A DNA stretch of 6,552 nt, taken from positions 1 through 6,552 of the forward strand of contig DAOOIV010000180.1 in the NCBI GenBank assembly GCA_035384605.1, in the 5' to 3' direction. Origin of the DNA: Phycisphaerae bacterium (lineage in GTDB: Bacteria; Planctomycetota; Phycisphaerae; UBA1845; PWPN01). Within the stretch, counting starts at the first letter, position 1, and each line of letters opens with the position of its first letter. Under the pieces are notes generated by a model. It worked only from the letters and a program-made list of their open reading frames with translations. It was not told the DNA's origin and ran no database searches. Shown here piece by piece: positions 1 through 5,968 of the stretch. The translations under genes were made by a program, and so were the position numbers.

Positions 1-1
1 C

Positions 2-400
2 CGTGCCCGATTCCCCGTCATCCGATCCACCCCGAACGCCTCGCCCAACCTCCCCGCCCCACCCCACATCCTTGGCCGGAAGGACGCAGACTTGCCGACG
101 ATCAACGGCCCCATCGCCACCCCGACGGCCGAGCCTCCGATCGAGTCGCAGGAGTCAGCCCAGTGGTTCACAACCACGGCCGCCATCGGCGGCGCGACAA
201 GAGGACCGCTCCCCGCCAGCCAGACGATCCTGGCCATGTCGTCGCTGACCATCTCCAGCCATCCCGGCACACGCCACCTGACCCTCACCGATGCCGAGTT
301 CCTGGACATCAGCTACGGTACGCTTCCCTCCACATCCGCCCAGCCGCCGCGGATCATCGGGCAAAGACAGCAATCCCCCATTACTGAATCGGCGCTGTAA
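2..400 (+). CDS. 3' end of an unrecognised protein gene (partial, start outside window)
   Basis: An open frame runs from the left edge to a TAA at 398-400 and gives 132 residues. Nearly every codon ends in G or C, as in the confirmed genes here, and the other frames over the same bases do not show this; that is my main reason to call it real. The visible part begins with a proline-rich stretch (about residues 1-50). It continues into a segment of alternating hydrophobic and polar residues that looks beta-strand rich (about residues 55-120, containing AQWFTTTAAIGG and HLTLTDAEFLDISYG). I do not recognise a family. The strand-like tail could belong to a large AsmA/TamB-like or other repetitive envelope protein, but that is a guess. 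No transmembrane segment is visible in this part. The start codon must lie to the left of the window, so the internal TTG and ATG codons are not proposed as starts. No clear intrinsic terminator follows the stop. Confidence 0.6.
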   Translation, partial: RARFPVIRSTPNASPNLPAPPHILGRKDADLPTINGPIATPTAEPPIESQESAQWFTTTAAIGGATRGPLPASQTILAMSSLTISSHPGTRHLTLTDAEFLDISYGTLPSTSAQPPRIIGQRQQSPITESAL

Positions 401-454
401 AACTCGCGATGTTCCCCGAACCGCCGGCGACAGCGATTCATCCTTCTCCCCTTC

Positions 455-483
455 TTGGGCGTTCCTGCCAAGCCCGGTATACT
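455..483 (+). promoter_or_regulatory. Putative sigma70-type promoter for the ABC ATPase gene
   Basis: TATACT at 478-483 matches the -10 consensus at five of six bases. It lies 17 bases after TTGGGC at 455-460, which matches the -35 consensus at three of six. Transcription would start near 490 and leave a leader of about 120 bases before the ATPase ATG at 612. The rest of the 401-611 gap shows no gene, tRNA or recognised riboswitch. The weak -35 makes this a moderate call. Confidence 0.4.
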
Positions 484-611
484 CTGCTCGTGCAAACTCG
501 GAGAAGCCGACCAGGCAGCTCGTGCACCAGGGGGCTGAGTCGACCCGAGGCCGGCCGCTACAAATGGCGGCGAACTTGAGCAGAATCGCCACAAAGGGAT
601 CTGAGCCGAGC

Positions 612-2144
612 ATGGTGGCCCAAGCAGCACAACCGATCCTGAGATTCCAGGATATTTCCAAGTCCTTTCCCGGAGTCATCGCCCTGCAGAATGTCAGTTT
701 CGAGATCCGTACCGGCCACTGCCACGCACTCATCGGGGAGAACGGTGCGGGCAAGTCGACGCTCGGCAAGATCATCGCCGGCATTCACGCTCCGAGCGAA
801 GGAGTCATGTACCTCGACGGGCGACCGGTGCAGTTCTGCTCTCCGCTGGATGCGGTTCAGGCGGGTATCGGCATGGTGCATCAGGAGCTGTGCTCCTGCC
901 CGAACCTGAGCGTGGCCGAGAACCTCTGCCTGGGCAACCTGCCGACCCGGTTCGGGCTTCTCAATCGACGGGAGATGCGCTCGCACGCCCGGGCGATGCT
1001 GACCCGGATAGGGGCGGACATCGACGTCGATGCCCCCATTGCCTCGTTGTCCACCGGACAGGAGCAAATGGTGCAAATTGCTGGTGCGGTGGGGACCGGA
1101 GCCCGAATCATCGTGATGGACGAGCCCACAAGCTCGCTGGCGCTGGCAGAGACCGAGCGATTGTTCGCGTTGATCGATAAGCTCAAGGCTCGCGGTGTGA
1201 CGCTGATCTACGTTTCGCATCGCCTGGAGGAGGTCTTCCGCCTCTGCGACCGGGTAACGGTGCTTCGCGACGGGCAACACATCGAGACCGCCGACGTTTC
1301 CGATATGACCACGGACAAGATCGTTCAGCGGATGATCGGCCGGCCGTTGGAGCAATACTTCCCCGCGCATCTGGACTCCAGGCCGGGGTCGGAAAGGCTG
1401 CGAATCGAGGACCTGTCCTCACCGGGTAAATTCCGGAATATCAGCCTGACGGTAAGGGCCGGCGAGGTTGTCGGGCTGGCGGGCTTGGTGGGAGCAGGGC
1501 GAAGTGAAGTGGCCCAGGCCGTGTTCGGCTTGGACCCGAAGGCCACCGGCCGTGTGTTGATCGACGGCCGACCGGTCCACATCCGCTCACCTCGTGAGGC
1601 CATGGCTCTTGGAGTGGGCTTTCTGCCCGAGGACCGCAAGACCCAGGGCCTGGTGCTCTCCATGGGCGGTCGGGCCAACCTGTCATTGCCGATCCTCAAT
1701 CGCCTCTGCAGAGCCGGCTTCGTCCGCACGGGCTACGAAAAAGCCCTGACCCGCCGTTACTTTGATCGACTTCGGGTTCGCACGCCCCACATCGATGCAC
1801 CCGTCTGGTCGCTTTCGGGCGGCAATCAGCAGAAGATCGCCATGGCTAAGTGGCTGGCAAGCCGCTGCGCGATTCTGCTGATCGACGAACCGACGCGGGG
1901 CGTCGACGTCGGGGCCAAGGCCGAGATTCATGCCCTGATCGACGAACTCGCTCGTGAAGGGGCGGCGATCCTGCTGATCTCCTCCGAGCTGCCGGAGGTC
2001 CTTAATCTCAGCACACGAATAATCGTGCTTCGCGAAGGGCGACAGGTCGGCGAGCTGTCGCGGGCTGAAGCAAGCCAGGAATCGTTGATGCGGTTGATGG
2101 CCGGCGTGAAGACATCACTCACGAATTGGCCCCTGCCGTTGTGA
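612..2144 (+). CDS. Sugar ABC transporter ATP-binding protein, RbsA/MglA (CUT2) type
   Basis: This 510-residue protein has two fused nucleotide-binding domains, close to the roughly 500 residues of RbsA. It should hydrolyse ATP on the cytoplasmic face of a membrane permease to import a monosaccharide such as ribose, galactose or xylose; the substrate cannot be read from the sequence. Domain 1 has Walker A GENGAGKST (42-50), Q-loop Q91, signature LSTGQEQ (146-152), Walker B ending D170-E171 and the switch histidine H203. Domain 2 has a degenerate Walker A (GLVGAGRSE, Arg297 where Lys is usual), signature LSGGNQQ (401-407), Walker B ILLIDE (421-426), and serine 458 in place of the switch histidine. 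That asymmetry is normal for this family: one site is expected to be catalytically weak. I chose the ATG at 612 because family members begin just before the first beta strand. An in-frame ATG at 564 would add 16 residues. An AAGGG lies 13 bases upstream, rather far. No permease or binding-protein gene is adjacent. Confidence 0.93.
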   Translation: MVAQAAQPILRFQDISKSFPGVIALQNVSFEIRTGHCHALIGENGAGKSTLGKIIAGIHAPSEGVMYLDGRPVQFCSPLDAVQAGIGMVHQELCSCPNLSVAENLCLGNLPTRFGLLNRREMRSHARAMLTRIGADIDVDAPIASLSTGQEQMVQIAGAVGTGARIIVMDEPTSSLALAETERLFALIDKLKARGVTLIYVSHRLEEVFRLCDRVTVLRDGQHIETADVSDMTTDKIVQRMIGRPLEQYFPAHLDSRPGSERLRIEDLSSPGKFRNISLTVRAGEVVGLAGLVGAGRSEVAQAVFGLDPKATGRVLIDGRPVHIRSPREAMALGVGFLPEDRKTQGLVLSMGGRANLSLPILNRLCRAGFVRTGYEKALTRRYFDRLRVRTPHIDAPVWSLSGGNQQKIAMAKWLASRCAILLIDEPTRGVDVGAKAEIHALIDELAREGAAILLISSELPEVLNLSTRIIVLREGRQVGELSRAEASQESLMRLMAGVKTSLTNWPLPL

Positions 2145-2152
2145 GCAAGACG

Positions 2153-4381
2153 ATGGGTAACGATCGGTTGTCAGGTTCCTTAAGGGTATTTCATACCGAT
2201 AAAAGAAGCTCAGGAGTCCTGCGCCTGGGTTCATTGATTCTGACGGCCCTGCTCGCAGGTTGTGCCGGGCTACGCCCTGGCATTCCTGCCGCGTCGTCGG
2301 CCACCATCAGTCAGCCCGCTATAATTCCCTCCGCCACTCAACCTGAGTCAAGCATGCCCGGTGTCCCCCTTCGTCTGGGTGACCGCGACATTCTCTATCT
2401 CACAGGTGTGACCGCACATCTGTCCCGCCGCTCCGTTGAGCACATGATTGTGCCCCGGCCTCTGGCGCAGAGCCCGGGTGTCGGTGAGCTGGTGGATGAC
2501 GTGGTGGTCTCTCATGCTCTGGCCGCAATGGCTGGCGGTGCCCCGGAAATGACCTGCCAGATTGTATCGCGTGACAACGGCCGTCAGGTAACCGTTGCCG
2601 TCGAGTCGAGAAGCAGGCTGCCGCAACTGAGTCTGACGGCCGTGTTGCCGGCCGACGTTCATCCGGCTCGATATCGTCCTCCGGAGGGCTTCCGTGCAAC
2701 CCAGACGGCAATCGGCCCGGCAACGAGGCTTTTGTTTGACAGTCTGTATGACGGTTCCGGCGGTACGTACGCCACGTACTCGGGAGATGTCAGCATCGAG
2801 TCATCTTACGGCGGCTATCGGCTGAAAGCCCGGACCGACGCTACGATGAACAAAAAAGTCGTTCTCCTGAGGCTTCATCTCCAGGTTTCCGACCATGGAG
2901 AAGGGACCTCCTTGAGGCCTCCGCTTCCTGTCGAACGGCTGGCGCCGCCGGTTCCGCTGAAGGAGGCGCGGCGATTGGCGAGCGAGTGGGCCGTTGCCCC
3001 CTCTGCCGAAGTAACCGCGATGACCTGGCTGACAGAGGCCCTGAACCGCCTTCCGGTTGACCGATTCGAACTCCTTCGGCGGACTTGCCCGCTCCAGCCG
3101 ATCCGTCGAGTCGATCGCTTCGGCGATACCACGGCGTGGAACCTCGCCATCGGCCGCCCGCCTGAGCAATGGAACGTGCTGCTCTTGAGCAACCCGTCCG
3201 CCGTCGCCAAGACAGAGACCATCGGCCTTAAGCGCCTCGGTATCTCGCCGCCTGCCAGGAGCCGCTTGGCTGTCTACGATTTCTGGCAGCAGCAACTCCT
3301 GGCGGTTACGGACGAGGTGTTTGAGACTGACATTCCCCCGGGAGACTGTCGCGTCTTGTGCGTCCGCGATGTGCGACCGAACGAGCCGCGTGTGCTGAGT
3401 ACCAGCCGTCACATCACTCAGGGCTTAACAGATCTGACCGACGTCTCTTACGACCCGCAGTCAATGACGCTCAGCGGCAGAAGTAATTTGTTTCCGGATG
3501 AGGCGTATGAATTGCGCATACTGTTGCCGATCGACCGGAACTCGCTCGAGATCGCAACAGTGGACGCGAACATGGTCTCGTCGTTGATTCGATCTCACGG
3601 ACCGTTGCGCATGGTCACGCTGCAGAGCAATACTGAGCAGACCGTTTCATGGAGCATCGCATTCCGAAGGGCGTCGCTGCCGCTGTCGCCTCCACCTTCC
3701 CCGGCTCGAATGTCGACGCAACAAAACACCCGCGGCGTCTTGCTGTCATGGGACGCAGCAGAGTCGCGGCCGGCGCGATACCGCATCTACCGCGACGGCA
3801 AACCGCTGGCCACCGTGGCTGGCTTTGAGAACCAATACCAGGACAGCGATATCGTCTATGACACTTCATATGCTTACACGATGCGAGCGGTAGACTGGGC
3901 AGGGCAGGAGTCTCCGCCTCTGCCCGAGGGTGTGCATCGAACACCGGTCCCCGCAAACGCGTACCTGACGCAGCTTGTGCCGCTCTTCATCGGGGGCCCT
4001 GCTCCCTCGGCCGATCGCAACGTCGGAGGTAACCCGCTGCGAATGGCCGGACGCCGCTATCATCGAGGCCTGGGCACCGTGCCGGGCAATCGCATTGACT
4101 ACTTGCTCGGCAAGGGATACGACCGCTTCAGCGGGGAAGTGGGCATCGATGATGCCACGACGGCCAAAGGGCGCGCGCGGTTCGAGATCCTTGCCGACGG
4201 TCATCTTCTCTTCAGCAGCGAGTCGCTGGCGGTCGGAGACAAGCCGCAGCGATTCAATGTGCCCGTCAATGGATGCCGGAGACTGACGCTGGCCGTTGTC
4301 AGGGTTGACGACGGCGACGGCCAAGTGCATGCCAACTGGGGCGACACGTATCTGCGAGCGTCGGCCACACCCGGTCGATGA
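2153..4381 (+). CDS. Lipoprotein with GH-type C-terminal region, Fn3-like and NPCBM domains, apparently lacking a catalytic barrel
   Basis: From ATG 2153 this is 742 residues. A hydrophobic stretch ends in the lipobox LLAGC with Cys37, so it is probably a lipid-anchored envelope protein. Residues about 75-255 are beta-rich and unrecognised. Residues about 265-505 resemble the end of the barrel plus the beta domain of planctomycete alpha-galactosidase-like hydrolases: FELLRRTCP, AVYDFW (371-378), then STSRHITQG (416-424). Residues about 516-598 look like a fibronectin-III domain (LLSWD, YRIYRDGKPL). Residues about 603-734 match NPCBM, a carbohydrate-binding domain (YHRGLGTV, DRFSGEVGIDD, then NWGD near the end). 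Between the N-terminal region and the hydrolase-like part there is no room for a (beta/alpha)8 barrel with its catalytic aspartates, so I infer a binding or structural protein rather than an enzyme. The start is uncertain: GTG 2141 overlaps the upstream stop (GTGA), TTG 2126 overlaps further, and none has a Shine-Dalgarno. It is probably cotranscribed with the ATPase gene. Confidence 0.85.
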   Translation: MGNDRLSGSLRVFHTDKRSSGVLRLGSLILTALLAGCAGLRPGIPAASSATISQPAIIPSATQPESSMPGVPLRLGDRDILYLTGVTAHLSRRSVEHMIVPRPLAQSPGVGELVDDVVVSHALAAMAGGAPEMTCQIVSRDNGRQVTVAVESRSRLPQLSLTAVLPADVHPARYRPPEGFRATQTAIGPATRLLFDSLYDGSGGTYATYSGDVSIESSYGGYRLKARTDATMNKKVVLLRLHLQVSDHGEGTSLRPPLPVERLAPPVPLKEARRLASEWAVAPSAEVTAMTWLTEALNRLPVDRFELLRRTCPLQPIRRVDRFGDTTAWNLAIGRPPEQWNVLLLSNPSAVAKTETIGLKRLGISPPARSRLAVYDFWQQQLLAVTDEVFETDIPPGDCRVLCVRDVRPNEPRVLSTSRHITQGLTDLTDVSYDPQSMTLSGRSNLFPDEAYELRILLPIDRNSLEIATVDANMVSSLIRSHGPLRMVTLQSNTEQTVSWSIAFRRASLPLSPPPSPARMSTQQNTRGVLLSWDAAESRPARYRIYRDGKPLATVAGFENQYQDSDIVYDTSYAYTMRAVDWAGQESPPLPEGVHRTPVPANAYLTQLVPLFIGGPAPSADRNVGGNPLRMAGRRYHRGLGTVPGNRIDYLLGKGYDRFSGEVGIDDATTAKGRARFEILADGHLLFSSESLAVGDKPQRFNVPVNGCRRLTLAVVRVDDGDGQVHANWGDTYLRASATPGR

Positions 4382-4406
4382 CATGATCCCGTATTAACGT
4401 TATCAT
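4378..4406 (+). promoter_or_regulatory. Putative sigma70-type promoter for the cyclophilin gene
   Basis: ATGACA (4378-4383, five of six matches to the -35 consensus) is followed, after exactly 17 bases, by TATCAT (4401-4406, five of six matches to the -10 consensus). The -35 overlaps the stop codon of the upstream lipoprotein gene. The predicted transcript start near 4413 gives a 5' leader of about 36 bases carrying a good ribosome binding site. This is the best promoter match I found in the window. Confidence 0.6.
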
Positions 4407-4407
4407 G
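4382..4407. repeat. Interrupted inverted repeat covering the cyclophilin promoter
   Basis: The arms CATGAT (4382-4387) and ATCATG (4402-4407) are perfect reverse complements. Inside them a second pair, CGT (4390-4392) and ACG (4397-4399), continues the symmetry after a two-by-two mismatch. The left arm overlaps the -35 and the right arm the -10. It could be an operator or a weak hairpin at the end of the upstream gene. There is no T-run after it, so a standard intrinsic terminator is unlikely. Confidence 0.4.
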
Positions 4408-4435
4408 GTAACCGACAAACGCGCCTGTGTCCGGA

Positions 4436-4441
4436 TGGAGG
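4436..4441 (+). promoter_or_regulatory. Ribosome binding site of the cyclophilin gene
   Basis: TGGAGG lies seven bases before the ATG at 4449, an ideal Shine-Dalgarno arrangement. It fixes this start codon. It stands out because the neighbouring plus-strand genes lack a clear Shine-Dalgarno. Confidence 0.75.
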
Positions 4442-4448
4442 TCTTCAG

Positions 4449-5120
4449 ATGAGAACACGCATTCTGGGATTATTCGTTCTGGCCTTGGTCATGACGGCTC
4501 TGCCGTCATGCAATTCATCGGCGGATGAAACCGATTCTTCCGCAACAGCGCCGCCGGACTATAAGCCGCCGGCGAAAGCCGCGGAACCCAAGCCTGCGCC
4601 CAAACCGGCTCCCGCCGCTGCCACTCCTGCCTCTCGACCGACCAACACACAGGTGGTCATCGAGACCAACATGGGAACGATGGTTGTGCGCCTCGATGAC
4701 CAGCGCACGCCAATCACGGTGGCGAATTTCCTGCAGTATGTTGATGACAAGTTCTATGACAACACCATTATCCATCGGGTGGAGAGGAATTTCGTGATCC
4801 AGGGAGGCGGTTTTGACACCACCCTGCGCGAAAAGGAGACGCGTCCGCCGATAATCAACGAAGGCAAGAAAGGACGCCAGAATACTCGCGGCACCATCGC
4901 CATGGCCCGTACTTCCGAGCCCAACTCAGCCACCTGCCAGTTCTATATCAACCTCAAGCACAACGCGACCTTGGATGGCGGGTACTGCGCTTTCGGCGAG
5001 GTCATCGAAGGCATGGACGTCGTGGACAAGATTGGTGCCGTTCCGACAGAGAACCGCGGCGGCGCGTTCACGGCCATCCCTATCGAGCAGGTGGTGATCC
5101 GGTCAATCCGGAGAAAATAG
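4449..5120 (+). CDS. Cyclophilin-type peptidyl-prolyl cis-trans isomerase, lipoprotein
   Basis: This 223-residue protein should catalyse cis-trans isomerisation of Xaa-Pro bonds and so help exported proteins fold outside the cytoplasm. Residues 1-20 are a lipoprotein signal (MRTR, hydrophobic core, lipobox ALPSC) with Cys21 as the lipidation site. Residues about 22-66 are a Pro/Ala/Lys-rich linker that would hold the enzyme away from the membrane. The cyclophilin domain runs from about 67 to 221. The catalytic arginine is Arg110 in IIHRVERNFVIQGG; Phe115 and Gln118 line the active site, and Gln164-Phe165-Tyr166 match the QFF/QFY motif. The position of human cyclophilin A Trp121 is Thr174 here and that of His126 is Tyr179, so binding of cyclosporin may be weak. 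The gene has its own promoter and Shine-Dalgarno 67 bases after the upstream gene. It resembles PpiA/PpiB but is tethered by a lipid anchor instead of being soluble. Confidence 0.93.
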   Translation: MRTRILGLFVLALVMTALPSCNSSADETDSSATAPPDYKPPAKAAEPKPAPKPAPAAATPASRPTNTQVVIETNMGTMVVRLDDQRTPITVANFLQYVDDKFYDNTIIHRVERNFVIQGGGFDTTLREKETRPPIINEGKKGRQNTRGTIAMARTSEPNSATCQFYINLKHNATLDGGYCAFGEVIEGMDVVDKIGAVPTENRGGAFTAIPIEQVVIRSIRRK

Positions 5121-5148
5121 GCAAAATGGCCGCATGGTCCGATATTGT

Positions 5149-5174
5149 TTTCCGGCCCATAAAGAAGCCGGAAA
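5149..5174 (+). other. Perfect 8-bp hairpin after the cyclophilin gene
   Basis: TTTCCGGC (5149-5156) and GCCGGAAA (5167-5174) are exact reverse complements around a 10-base loop. It starts 28 bases after the stop codon. No T-run follows directly, so by itself it is not a classical terminator. It could protect the 3' end of the mRNA or act together with the next hairpin. Confidence 0.45.
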
Positions 5175-5195
5175 GAAAGCGCCCGAAGCGTTTTT
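5175..5195 (+). terminator. Candidate intrinsic terminator for the cyclophilin gene
   Basis: GAAAGCGC (5175-5182) can pair with GCGTTTTT (5188-5195) around a five-base loop, with two G-T wobbles. The core is three GC pairs extended by A-T pairs, and the 3' arm is itself a run of five T. An A-tract that pairs with the U-tract is common in real terminators, but this GC core is short, so the call is tentative. It directly abuts the hairpin at 5149-5174. Confidence 0.4.
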
Positions 5196-5239
5196 CAACA
5201 TTTCCTGCGCCCTGGTTGATGACTTCGGGGTGACCGTCG

Positions 5240-5248
5240 TGATATGAT
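5240..5248 (+). promoter_or_regulatory. Putative extended -10 promoter for the CAP-domain gene
   Basis: TGA followed by TATGAT (5243-5248) fits the extended -10 form TGnTATAAT, with five of six matches in the hexamer. A -35-like TTGATG at 5216-5221 is 21 bases away, too far for normal use, so the extended -10 would have to suffice. Transcription would begin about 5254, inside the left arm of the inverted repeat at 5252-5276. Confidence 0.4.
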
Positions 5249-5251
5249 CGG

Positions 5252-5276
5252 CAAAGTGCGATTCGCCGGCACTTTG
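5252..5276. repeat. Inverted repeat just upstream of the CAP-domain gene
   Basis: CAAAGTGC (5252-5259) and GCACTTTG (5269-5276) are perfect 8-base reverse complements around nine bases. The repeat ends 14 bases before the ATG at 5291 and overlaps the likely transcript start. It may be a repressor operator, or a hairpin at the 5' end of the mRNA that affects stability or translation. It is too far from an upstream stop and lacks the T-run expected of a terminator. Confidence 0.5.
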
Positions 5277-5290
5277 TGGACAACAGCACG

Positions 5291-5896
5291 ATGCGTCGCG
5301 AGTGGCAATATTCGGTTTCAGCACTTGCTGCCCTGGTCTTCGCAGCGTTGGTCGGCTGCAGCGGCGGCGTTCTGCCCAGTGGACCGGCCGGCACCGGCGC
5401 GCAGGAAGTGTTCAATCTGTTGCGCCTTGACGGGGACGTGGCGGATACAAGCGGCAGTCTGGCCGCTGAGGAACCCTGTCTTGAGCTCGGTGCTCCAGAC
5501 ACCGCCGTTCAGAAACGTCTGTTTGCTGAACTGAACAACTATCGCGTCAACCATGGGTTGTCGCCGCTGGTTTACAGCAAGCGTCTGGAGGCTGCGGCTC
5601 AGGCTCATCTGTCGGATATGTACGAACGCGGTTACTTCGCCCATATCACGCCCGAGGGACTTGAACCGGGTGACCGGGCGATGGAACTTGGCTTCTGCCA
5701 CAGGTATGTGGGTGAGAATCTGGCGGCCGGGCAACGGACCGTGCAGGCAGTCATGCGAGCTTGGGACAACAGCCCGTCGCACCAACTGAACATGCTGGAA
5801 CCCGACTACGTGTATGTGGGGCTGGGGCACTTCGTGGATCCGATCACGGGGCGCCAATACTGGGCCCAGGAATTCGCATACCACGTCGTCGAGTAA
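5291..5896 (+). CDS. CAP/SCP-domain (YkwD-like) lipoprotein
   Basis: This 201-residue protein carries a lipoprotein signal (MRREWQ, hydrophobic core, lipobox LVGC) with Cys23 as the anchor. A low-complexity spacer follows, then a CAP/SCP domain at about residues 77-198. Hallmarks are LNNYRVNHGLSPLVY, His118 in RGYFAH, Glu142 in GENLAAG, His164 in NSPSHQLNML, and the closing YWAQEF strand. The two histidines and the glutamate belong to the conserved cavity residues of the superfamily. Bacterial members of this type are exported and of mostly unknown biochemical role, so no reaction is assigned. I chose ATG 5291 over an in-frame GTG at 5276: it gives a compact, positively charged signal-peptide start, and the GTG lies at the edge of the inverted repeat. 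No Shine-Dalgarno is visible. The gene follows the cyclophilin gene by 170 bases with its own promoter-like element, so it is probably a separate transcript. Confidence 0.9.
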   Translation: MRREWQYSVSALAALVFAALVGCSGGVLPSGPAGTGAQEVFNLLRLDGDVADTSGSLAAEEPCLELGAPDTAVQKRLFAELNNYRVNHGLSPLVYSKRLEAAAQAHLSDMYERGYFAHITPEGLEPGDRAMELGFCHRYVGENLAAGQRTVQAVMRAWDNSPSHQLNMLEPDYVYVGLGHFVDPITGRQYWAQEFAYHVVE

Positions 5897-5921
5897 CGAA
5901 TCGCGAGATCGAGACGAGGAG

Positions 5922-5951
5922 GAGACGGCCGGGTTATTCCCGGCCGTTCTC
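5922..5951. terminator. Strong GC hairpin between convergent genes, likely bidirectional terminator
   Basis: ACGGCCGGG (5925-5933) pairs perfectly with CCCGGCCGT (5939-5947) around the loop TTATT. Three more pairs, GAG with CTC, extend the stem past a single bulged T at 5948. It sits in the 72-base gap between the stop of the plus-strand CAP gene (5896) and the stop of the minus-strand glycosyltransferase gene (5969), where a shared terminator is expected. A proper U-run is missing on both sides, so it may need Rho or may only stabilise 3' ends. Confidence 0.65.
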
Positions 5952-5968
5952 ATGCGCCCGGTCACCGT

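Noticed and set aside
393..435. CGCTGT and ACAGCG arms around the end of the first gene as a terminator
   Set aside because: Six-base arms with a loop of more than 30 bases and no T-run; likely chance.
291..611. N-terminal extension of the ATPase frame by up to 107 codons
   Set aside because: The extension overlaps the upstream gene and the predicted promoter, is not family-like, and the protein from 612 already has the normal RbsA length.
155..784. Minus-strand open frame of 209 codons across the first gene and the ATPase start
   Set aside because: It lies opposite two better-supported coding frames, has low-complexity Arg/Gly-rich translation and no recognisable domain; it is a GC-rich shadow.
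558..1370. Minus-strand open frame of 270 codons inside the ATPase gene
   Set aside because: It is fully antisense to the conserved first ATPase domain, and its translation is unlike any protein family I know.
2801..3412. Minus-strand open frame of 203 codons inside the lipoprotein gene
   Set aside because: It is antisense to a frame with clear domain matches and has no domain of its own.
3866..4384. Minus-strand open frame of 172 codons opposite the NPCBM domain
   Set aside because: The plus-strand frame encodes recognisable Fn3-like and NPCBM sequence; the antisense frame is incidental.
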